Of a DNA stretch of 64,000 bases, positions 56,343 through 64,000 are shown piece after piece. Below the pieces are notes generated by a model that saw only the letters and a program-made list of their open reading frames with translations, had not been told where the DNA came from and searched no databases. The DNA comes from Norana najaformis. Its lineage: Eukaryota; Annelida; Clitellata; Crassiclitellata; Hormogastridae. A program made the position numbers and the translations under genes. Numbering within the stretch: the stretch's first letter is position 1; each line of letters begins with the position of its first letter. Where the stretch lies: contig OZ029921.1 of the NCBI GenBank assembly GCA_964023275.1, positions 30,562,730-30,626,729 of the forward strand, given 5' to 3'.

Positions 56343-56724
56343 CACTGTGTCCTGAAAAATTCCAAGGCTTTACGGTAAATATGAAAATAATTAGTAAACA
56401 TTAATCGATTTTTAAAATTCCAAAAACAGTTTAATCCTGAAATATATAATTACCAACAAAATTCTTTGTAATTTATTAACGGCCCCCGTTTAAAATTACG
56501 TCACAGTGACGTATTTGAATTTTATATTTTGTAAAGAAAGTTGCTAGAAAAATGGCGTTCAGCGAGGAAGACAAAATTGTTATAAAATTTTTACGCCAAA
56601 ACAACAATTATAGTGCAAATAATATTTCAGGATTAAACTGTTTCTGGAATTTTAAATATCGATTAATGTTTACTAATTATTTTCATATTTACCGTAAAGC
56701 CTTGGAATTTTTCCGGACACAGTG
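56343..56724 (+). mobile_element. mariner/Tc1-type deletion derivative (MITE) with 103-bp TIRs
   Basis: The left end CACTGTGTCCTGAAAAATTC (56343..56445) and right end GGAATTTTTCCGGACACAGTG (56622..56724) are near-perfect reverse complements over 103 bp. The element is flanked by TA at 56341-56342 and 56725-56726, the target duplication of the mariner/Tc1/IS630 group. Inside, a transposase start survives at 56552. An imperfect palindrome TACGTCACAGTGACGTA (56497..56513) lies just upstream of that start. The internal region was lost between the transposase N-terminus and the right TIR. Confidence 0.88.
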
Positions 56725-56731
56725 TACATAG
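56552..56731 (+). pseudogene. truncated mariner-type transposase, N-terminus only
   Basis: The frame starts ATGGCGTTCAGCGAGGAAG and encodes MAFSEEDKIVIKFLRQNNN, the first part of the N-terminal helix-turn-helix of mariner-like transposases. After about 25 residues the frame enters the right TIR and reads on through it to a stop at 56729..56731 (59 codons). All catalytic DDD/DDE parts are absent. Confidence 0.75.
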
Positions 56732-57270
56732 CAATTTATAGTTTAACACAGAGCTACCTGTAGTTTAACGTAGGGCCTATGTAATGCGAATCTCCAAAAC
56801 TTCTCCAGCATCATGCATTATACTTAAGCAATGGAAAGTTTCTATATATGCGATGTTACGTTCCTCATAAAGTTCTTCAGTTATTCGGCAAAATTTATAA
56901 TAATACCGTCATGGGTGTGAGGCCGTAGAGAATAACTGAGGGTTTTAACTGGCGAGAGTAGCTGTTGTAAGACATTAAAAATGAAAAAGCGACCTTATGG
57001 TCTCGACCCTGCCCATTTTCAACGAATTTATCGGGTGAAATCCTTCCCCACCTCTGCCTGTTTGAATGGGCGCCATGTTATTTGAAGTAAACACATAGTG
57101 TGTCTCCTTAACAATAACTAAGTTACATGAGTCCTACAGTACTGTTGTTTATAGTTAATACAAAGTGAATTATGAATTAATAAAACTAAAGGGCGAAGAC
57201 TGTCACTGGAAGAAAGACTAGAATCAGTCATTGTTCACTGTACGGGTTACTGACCAAAAGTCTTATTAAG

Positions 57271-57285
57271 CCGGAATGACGTCAT
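57271..57285 (+). promoter_or_regulatory. ETS/CRE composite motif in the USB1 promoter
   Basis: CCGGAATGACGTCA puts an ETS core (CCGGAA) directly against a palindromic CRE (TGACGTCA, 57278..57285), 57 bp before the USB1 start codon. It is one base shorter than the CCGGAAGTGACGTCA composite known from housekeeping promoters. No TATA box is seen. Confidence 0.55.
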
Positions 57286-57341
57286 AGCATTTGAATCTGC
57301 TTTGGATATGTTCTCTGTGTAGCGGGGCTGGAAGTTAACTA

Positions 57342-57523
57342 ATGGCGGCTTTTAATTTGGTTGACTATTCCAATTCAGAGTCGAGTGATGAAGAAATTTT
57401 GTCCGCAAATGCGCTTAAGCAGTCAGTCGGATTTTGTCATGAAAATGATAGAAAGCGGAAAGTTTCGAAAAATTCGCCCAACTCCGCGACCCCAAAACAG
57501 CCGCGGATGGACGAAGTAAATGA
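57342..57523 (+). CDS. usb1: usb1 exon 1
   Basis: ATG at 57342 lies in ACTAATGGCGG. Encodes the acidic/basic, poorly conserved N-terminus. Ends in phase 2 (GA|G). The donor is uncertain: GTTAGT at 57524. Confidence 0.75.
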
Positions 57524-60500
57524 GTTAGTACATGTATCTGGGCTAGTCGTATTCATTTACTTAGTTAAAGCACGCGCGCAGTGTCAGTAAATCTGAAGCT
57601 GAGGCGTGGATGTATGTTCGCTAGTGGCCAAGATGGAGTCATGCAGAAGCCAGAGTATGTAGTGAGTCTGAACAAGTTATTTTGTAAACACAGTAAACTG
57701 TATTTGTCCCTTGACCAAAACGAGCTAAGTAAAGAAAATTATCAGACATTCGCTCAAAACAAAATTATCAAGGTTAAGATTGAGGGTGGATCTGGATTAG
57801 CGAAAGATAGGGCCTGCAGGCTGTGAGTGAACTAGCACTGCATATATCAGCTCTTGCTACTTTTTCGTGAGAACAAATACACTATTCGCGACTGAGGACA
57901 TTCTTTCATGTTGACTATTGTTGTATCTGAACTGTTTTAAAGTAGTTTTATGAATCGATGTATCTTAGCTATATTTAGTTGTGCTTGCCTGTCCATTATG
58001 TTTTCAATGTATTTCAGATATATTTGTGATCATTCTGTACAATATTATGCATGTGTGATTGTTATATGCAATAAAGGGCTACTTATATACTTACTTAAGA
58101 TGAATCAGCTCATTTACATATGCTTTTCTTCCCTGAAATGGAAAGTTTACATGAAGGATAAGAAACTTAGCACTACACAGAAACACAAGACAAACTAGTA
58201 CTACACAGAAACCAGAAACTTAAAATCAGTAACCACTGAAGCCATCATCTTTTGCTGTCGTGATCAAGAGATCAAAAAATTCTCCCATTGGTTTAATTAA
58301 CCTTACTTAGGCATAAACTTCCGAAGGCAACCAGGTCGCAGCCATCATATATGCTAGGAGCCAGTATTACATTGGTTTGAACGATTCCTATATTTTTAAT
58401 TAACTTCATAAACACGGTGAGTCTGTTTTATGACAAACTGATTTACCATTAGAGTGTTGAGAAATAGAAAATCATATTTACCAGAGCAACAGTAACTGAG
58501 CTAACTTTACACCAGTGTTAGGTAGTTAGGGCCTAGTTATTATTGTTACTAAGTTAGCTATTTTCAATCAGGACGCTTTAATGTGCCAGTAAAACTGAGT
58601 CATTATTATATTGCCACTGGTTTTGGCAGAGTCATGGTTTTAAAATGATTTGTTTATATATTACATAAGATTTTAAACATACGTGTGACTAAAACTGGAT
58701 TTATTCATAAGCAACTTAAGAATTGATCTGTATTTTGTATTATGAATTCGTTTTTATGTCCTCAATTTTGCAGGAGTAACAGACTTCCTCATCCTGTTGC
58801 ATTAATGGAGTTGTTCAAAGGATCAGGTGATTGTGAGCCAAGAGATGATCCTTCGCACCACATGGGTCGAGTTCGATCATTTGCTCATGAGCGAGGAAAC
58901 TGGGCAAGTTCTGTGAGCGTTCCATGTAAGATACTGATCAGTGACTGGGTTCCGTGATTTTTATGGGTATTTATGTTCATATATGCTGAAGCCTCTTTAT
59001 AAGCCATTAAATTATGTATTGACAAAATTCTGATGTGGTAGCTGTTTAAAGAAATTTATACACTTTCCTGACTGTTGACATGGCTGTGTTCTAATCCATA
59101 TCAGTAGCATAATTTGAACCCTTAAGGGTATACCATTTCATGTATTATGAGTTTCAAAATCTAGGTGAGCTTTAGTAAAAGACTGGTTTGAGCTGTTAAG
59201 CAAATTGATAGTTGTGTATTGTGGAATGCTTTGTTCATTCTGGATAGGCGTACTATGAAAGTTGCATTTGGCTCAAACAGTTTGGTATGGGCACACCTCT
59301 GTGTATTATCCTGTTTATTTATCCTGATACATTACTGCAACATTGTCCTTGAAGGTCTGCCAGTCCTCAACTCTTCAACTTCAGTCCTTCAACTGTTGCT
59401 TGGGTGGTGGCCAACCATGCTTATGCGTTTCAAAATACACGTGAGAAACACTGCATTGGCTCCTGGTTGAGGATAGAATTACACTCAAGATTTAGCATGA
59501 CTGAGCATCAGTGATGGGTTGGTCCAGAGTAAACATGGAACTCTGCGTTCCTGCCTTGAGTAAGCTGGGACGATGAACACTGCATTCTCCAGCACTAGGG
59601 ACCTGTTGGATCCACTCTCCCGTGCAGCAGTTCATGCTTTCTTGTGCATTGGACTATCCTATTATCTTCAGACAAACCTTTTTAGGTCTGTCAGCCATGT
59701 TTCAATGCCTCTGTCAAGTTCTTAAAACTCACTACGTAAATGTTTACCTGCATACCTACGTACATACTTACATATTCATACATACCAGTGTATAAGTTTC
59801 TTTTACTTTAGAAAGTCTTTGAAGTTACCTTTTATTAAAATTCTTATTTTGTAATAATGTTGAACTGATTAAATTATCACTTTAGGTGGTGATTCGGAAG
59901 AGATGCTCAAAATTGTTAACAGTTTAATTGAACATCTGAAGCCTTTGGTTCAATTCCATCCTGTTTCTGACTTTCACATCAGCCTCTCAAAGACATTTGT
60001 TGTTCTGCATCACTGGATAGAACCACTTGTTCAAGACCTGAAGAGGAATCTTGCAGACTGCAGGAGGTATGTATGTATGTGTATGTATACATGTATATGG
60101 CTATTTATATAGTGCCTTTTAAGACCTTACTAAACATGGATATCTAACAGATCTTGAAGGGTATAATTTAAATTATTATACTTTAAACTATCACTATAAA
60201 ACATGTTTGAATTTTTGGCTTGAAATACCAGTTAAATCAGTATAAATCTGATGTTTTCTGCAGGGGAATAGTTGAACTCTGTTCAGTTGAGCTTTACTGC
60301 AATGAGGAGCAAACAAGGTATGTTCACGCACATCTTTTGAGGCATGCACGACTGTATTTGCTAAATGTTTTATAAATACATGCAGGACTCATTTTTTAGC
60401 TTTTCTGCCCTGTCCATCCAATCCTAGTTAGATTCTCTCAAGATCTGCAACCGTGAATGCTGCTTGTACAATAATTGAAATTTTCTAATAATAATGTTAA

Positions 60501-62600
60501 TCTTAATAATAATTAGAGATTAGCATGCAAGATTTCAAACTTAAATCACAGGTAACAAGAAATTTAAATAGAATTCCTGCTACGCTATTTGTTTGGTTGA
60601 AGTTTATTACTGCCTGCCAGTACGTTGTGTAACTCATCTTGATTCATTATTTGGTTACTCAGAACGTTTTTGGGTGTGAGTGTTCTGGTTGGTAAAAACC
60701 TGTTGGAGTCATACATTGAAGCTATCGACAAATCGTTGAAAGAATATCGTCTGCCAGAATATTACAAGGTCAGCCTACATCAGAAATAAAATTCATTACA
60801 AAATAAAATGCAGTTAAGTTCTATGTCTCTACCAGTTTGAAAGTGTTAACAACTTATTATTAATACCATAAAAGTTATATGATGTCTTTTATTGGTGATT
60901 TTTTATAACAGCTAAACCTATTCAGAAGTCATTCGTGTGAACTTGACATGTAGCAGAATATGGGAAACATCAACAGTGTTTGTGGATTTAATACAGTGTT
61001 CCCAATTTCACAGTTGCACCTGTGGCATCTCGTTATTGTGTGGTGGACATTTGAAGGTTTTCACCAACTATTTTAAAATGTTCAGTTTATTGATAGGTGG
61101 TAATATCTTCCTTCTGTAAGAACAAAATTTTGCTATGGTTTCTAATAAACAGGTTGACTGGCTTTTTGTCTTTAGGATTATCCATGTTATATTTTCTTCA
61201 TTAAGTCCAGTAGGAGGTTTGATGTTCAAATCCCTGCCCAGGCAGAGAAGATGTTTTGAGCTTTCTGCTTCACGTGCACCCCTACAAAATACACTGACCT
61301 TATGCTATTGGTTGGAAGGTTACGTGGTGGGGAGAGGACTGGCCGCCTGCCCTCACGTGCTGGGGCTAAAAATGTAAAGTCAGTAGTAAACTTCATTTTC
61401 ATGACTGCCTCTTGGAGCTAGCTAGCTAAGGGACTGCTTTTCTTATTTATGCAGATACATGTGCAGGTAAATTTTTGTTTCCAATGCTTTAGCTTTATTT
61501 TGGTATTTTTTAGGGATTCTTTGTTTGGTCATCGCTTCGTTATTCTTTTAAGCCAATTATTTTTTGAATTGCATCTGTATCCTTGAAATAATTGTTTTCA
61601 AGGATCCAAAGTTTCATGTTAGTCTTGCTTGGGCACTTGGTGATGTTCGACAACAAGTTGAGTCATCGTTGTCTTTCCTACAAGTGAGTCTCTCAAATCG
61701 ACTTTTTAGTTATTTTAAATAAACTTGTATAAAACATGAAGAATCGCAATGAACAAACAAGGTTTAGTAAGGCTTAACCCTTATGACCCTTCACCCTAAA
61801 GGAATATAATGCCAGCCCTGGATTGCTTTAGAAAATTGGGGTTATTACATGCCCATGAAACAACCACCAATCATAAGCACACAACATGAAACTCTATTTA
61901 CATGCAAGGAAACTTTCCATAACCTACTAATGCTAAAACTGGTTTTTGGAGTGGTAGTCCATCGAACAGCTGCTGCTTTCCCAAATGCAGAGTAAGCATT
62001 TGAGGTTGTACTATGAAGAACTGTTTGTTACTTCTTCACTTTGGCTGATGTACCAGATATGAACTCAAGTACCTAACAGTCTCAGTGAAGTAAATTGTTT
62101 AAAGATTCGAGCTAAACTAGTTGATTCTTGAAAGTGGTGATTCTTGAACTTATTTCGTTTTTTATAATGTTATACTGCATGTATTACCTTACAGATATAG
62201 GCAGTCATGGCTATTTTATCTATTTTTGTGTATCTATCTTTGGTTTAATGTTTTATACTAACACTTTACATTTTAACAGATCTATAGCTAACTTTCAGAA
62301 CAGTTTGGCCCAAGTTTTATTAGGTGTACATATTCATGTACTTTAGTGAAAAGGATGTGATTTTAAGAAGTTCAGATATAGGCCTACATTTTCTTCAGTG
62401 CACATTTTAATGTTGACGTTTTAGTAAACATTGGAATTTTTCAGATTGGTTGAAATTGTTGTTTTCAGGATCTTTTGAACAGCCTGTTTTCAGAATCAGA
62501 CGACGTTTCCAGCATTGAAGTGAGCCACCTGCGGCTAAAAGCTGGAAACAAAACATTTCTTTTAGAACTACCTCTTCAAAGAAAGTCTACTGTTAGCTGA
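57342..62600 (+). CDS. usb1: U6 snRNA phosphodiesterase USB1; join(57342..57523,58774..58925,59886..60066,60264..60317,60663..60768,61603..61683,62469..62600)
   Basis: A nuclear 2H-family 3'-5' exoribonuclease that trims the oligo(U) tail of U6 snRNA and leaves a 2',3'-cyclic phosphate, protecting U6 for the spliceosome. The predicted 295-residue protein (human about 265) has a charged N-terminus starting MAAFNLVDYSNSESSDEE. The conserved RVRSFAHERGNWASSVSVP block follows at residues about 92-111. The two catalytic motifs are HIS (His142, Ser144; DFHISLSKTFVVLHHW) and HVS (His230, Ser232; DPKFHVSLAW). The C-terminus has LRLKAGNKTFLLELPL. All seven exons join in phase. The weakest join is exon 1 to 2, where GTTAGT at 57524 is the only well-placed donor that keeps phase; GTAAAT at 57516 does not. 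Confidence 0.94.
58774..58925 (+). CDS. usb1: usb1 exon 2
   Basis: Acceptor TTTTGCAG before 58774 and donor GTAAGA at 58926. Encodes LPHPVALMELFKGSG and the HERGNW motif shared by USB1 proteins. Leaves phase 1 (T|GT, Cys112). Confidence 0.92.
59220..59740 (+). mobile_element. worn L2/CR1-like LINE scrap in usb1 intron 2
   Basis: HYCNIVLEGLP resembles the RLDYCNSLLAGLP block of the reverse-transcriptase C-terminal region, and HVRNTALAP the HVTPALRALHWLP block. Later words (RDLLDPLSRAAVHAF) also fit, but in another frame. Strongly decayed. Confidence 0.5.
59886..60066 (+). CDS. usb1: usb1 exon 3 (first HxS motif)
   Basis: Acceptor ATCACTTTAG, donor GTATGT at 60067. Encodes DFHISLSKTF with catalytic His142. 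Phase 1 in, phase 2 out. Confidence 0.95.
60099..60160 (-). repeat. GCGC-type tail repeat fragment in usb1 intron 3
   Basis: ATTTATATAGTGCCTTTTAA is a one-base variant of the dispersed tail motif; ACATGGATATCTAACAG follows, as in the copy at 38210. Confidence 0.45.
60264..60317 (+). CDS. usb1: usb1 exon 4
   Basis: A 54-bp exon between TTTTCTGCAG and GTATGT. Encodes GIVELCSVELYCNEEQT, the strand preceding the TRTFLG block of USB1. Confidence 0.92.
60663..60768 (+). CDS. usb1: usb1 exon 5
   Basis: Between TTACTCAG and GTCAGC. Encodes TFLGVSVLVGKNLLESYIE and EYRLPEYYK. The intron that follows is phase 0. Confidence 0.93.
61190..61420 (+). mobile_element. diverged tRNA-Lys SINE copy in usb1 intron 5
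   Basis: GATGTTCAAATCCCTGCC is a B-box relic. GGCCGCCTGCCCTCACGTGC and GGGGCTAAAAATGTAAAGTC align with the body of the SINE at 8665..9024 (GGCCAACCGCCCTCATATGC, GAGGCTAAGAAAAATGAAG). The A-box side and tail are eroded. Confidence 0.6.
61603..61683 (+). CDS. usb1: usb1 exon 6 (second HxS motif)
   Basis: Between TTTTCAAG and GTGAGT. The 27 codons DPKFHVSLAWALGDVRQQVE onward contain catalytic His230 and Ser232. Confidence 0.95.
62469..62600 (+). CDS. usb1: usb1 exon 7 (C-terminus)
   Basis: Acceptor GTTTTCAG. Encodes DLLNSLFSESDDVSSIEVSH and the conserved LKAGNKTFLLELPL end. Stop TGA at 62598..62600. Confidence 0.94.
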   Translation, partial: DLLNSLFSESDDVSSIEVSHLRLKAGNKTFLLELPLQRKSTVS

Positions 62601-62672
62601 TAATAAAACGAGTGATTAAGTAATTTAAAGGAATAATGTTTTTTATATATATGTGTAGGGTATTTTTATATT

Positions 62673-62678
62673 AATAAA
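62673..62678 (+). terminator. poly(A) signal of usb1
   Basis: AATAAA 73 bp after the stop, followed by T-rich sequence. A second AATAAA at 62602..62607 overlaps the stop region and is too close to be the usual choice. Confidence 0.6.
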
Positions 62679-62699
62679 AACTGTTTTCATTTCATAAAT

Positions 62700-64000
62700 G
62701 GCAGTTAAGACAGAAATTGTTAAGCTAAGACATTTTGGAAGTTAAGGGCGTAAAACGTTTGGGGGCCGCAGGTGCTGTTGGGCCACCTTTAATTTGACCC
62801 AGAAGATCAAAATCTTTAGTGTGCCTAAGGTTGGTGGTTGGCCTAAAGCCAGTGTCGGAGGCTTGTATGAATTGATATTTTCCAATAGCATTTGTGAAAG
62901 TGCTCAGGGAATTGACAAACAGCATAGCAAAAAAGGGACAAATATTTTGAGTGAGGAAAGTAAGACCTTTCTTGTGTGGTCCCCTTCTATTCAATCTTCA
63001 GGGTCCGCCATTGGCCACCTTCCACCCTGAAAATCGTTCCGCGCCATTGAATACGGCGTATAGGCCTACCTGCTTGTAACATTTTGAAATACTTAGCTGC
63101 ATTCTGCTCAGTGGCCAAATGTTGAAGTTGTAATATACTGTATATAGGCCTACTTGAATTTCGTAGCGCTGCATTGATGCATGAGCTATTCCAGGAGTAC
63201 CTTGGTTAACTGCAAGCCTGTGGTTGCCGTGAGGCCAGGGAAGGAGGAAGATGGCGCTGTTTCGTTGGTGCAGAGAAACTGTCTTGTGTTACAGATTAAA
63301 CTTTGTCATGGGTACTGCAAAGGGAAAGATCAATTAGACTGCCTTTCCAGTGATGCCCTTCTGCCCAGCCAATAAGTGAAAATGTAATTCCTTGCACATT
63401 TAAAACAATGCTGAAGCAGCCAGATCGGACTAAGGTAGTGGGCCTATGTACACCGATACTGGCATAGCATTATTTTCGTGAACCAGGAAAAAATACGACA
63501 AATCTAAATGTACTTGATGTTCTACGGTAGACCAGCATATAACGGCTCGACTAAGTCAGTCATAGGCCGAAGTTGTAAATGCTGAAACCTGTCGCCCCCG
63601 GGGAGGTTTTAATTAAGTCATGTAACACACCGGTATGCTATAAAATTTGTAAATATTTTCCGCACAGCTTTTGCCTCTGCTCCGTGTATGTACCTGTTGA
63701 TTGCGAACGCTGACCGATTTTTAACACCGCGCTGCAGAGTCTGTCTGTCTGTCTGGTCTGTAGTGTTCGTGCTGATCGAAGTCCTCTGGCTTAATGCCAA
63801 AGTTTAAGGATAATCTGAGATTTAGCATCACTGTATAACAGACGAGGAAGAACGTCCGATACATACTTCAGTCTCGCCGTCTTGGAGCTGCTGTGTCTTA
63901 GCCTAATAACTGTACAGTTATTATGTACTTAAGGGCTGTAATGGATAGGATAGGTTATGGATAAAGGCAGTGGCGGCTCCAGGATTGCTTGCGTGTGACG
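62700..64000. other. downstream intergenic DNA, nothing recognised
   Basis: Open stretches at 62794..63030 (plus), 62994..62725 (minus) and 63181..63375 (plus) have no domain. AGGCCTA words recur (63060, 63145). CTGT run at 63738..63753. Confidence 0.35.

Noticed and set aside
57516-57521. GTAAAT as donor of usb1 exon 1
   Set aside because: It would end the exon in phase 0, while exon 2 needs phase 2; GTTAGT at 57524 keeps the frame.

Overview
The window is nuclear DNA of an animal. Genes are split by GT-AG introns, coding density is very low, and simple-sequence arrays and worn non-LTR retrotransposons fill most of the space. The zinc-finger protein, the tRNA-Lys-headed SINE, the L2/CR1-like LINEs and the heavy CAGA/GACA, GATA-type and pyrimidine-rich arrays suggest a marine invertebrate. 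A lophotrochozoan such as a mollusc is my best guess, but nothing in the sequence proves it.

Two genes can be read with confidence, both on the + strand. The first is scratch (scrt), a neural SNAG/zinc-finger repressor with two coding exons at 6947..7220 and 9906..10927; the join is in phase and gives 431 residues. The second is USB1, the U6 snRNA 3'-end phosphodiesterase, with seven coding exons between 57342 and 62600; six splice joins are in phase and give 295 residues with both HxS catalytic motifs. A weaker candidate is the tail of an upstream gene at 1..150 and 301..345, where two open, phase-compatible segments are followed by donor-like sites.

Layout: 0-6 kb is intergenic with a 239-bp CCTG array. 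5.9-11.3 kb holds scrt, whose intron carries a fold-back element, a tRNA-Lys SINE and other repeats. 11.3-57 kb is a gene desert with microsatellites, minisatellites (33, 36, about 20, 35-38, 64 and 58 bp units), long purine or pyrimidine strand-asymmetric tracts, at least seven truncated LINE copies, and stretches of non-repetitive, GC-balanced sequence that may be cis-regulatory DNA. Just upstream of USB1 is a 382-bp internally deleted mariner-type element that keeps the start of its transposase. USB1 has an ETS/CRE-like composite motif about 60 bp before its ATG, and its introns hold a LINE scrap and a diverged copy of the same SINE found in the scrt intron.

The two genes do not form a pathway: scrt is a cell-type regulator and USB1 a housekeeping RNA-processing enzyme. 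The mobile elements are related to each other. The SINE and several LINE copies share a 3' tail of the form GGCGCTATATAAAT plus a short tandem repeat, and copies of that tail lie across the whole window. I found no convincing undescribed gene system; the best leads are listed as findings.
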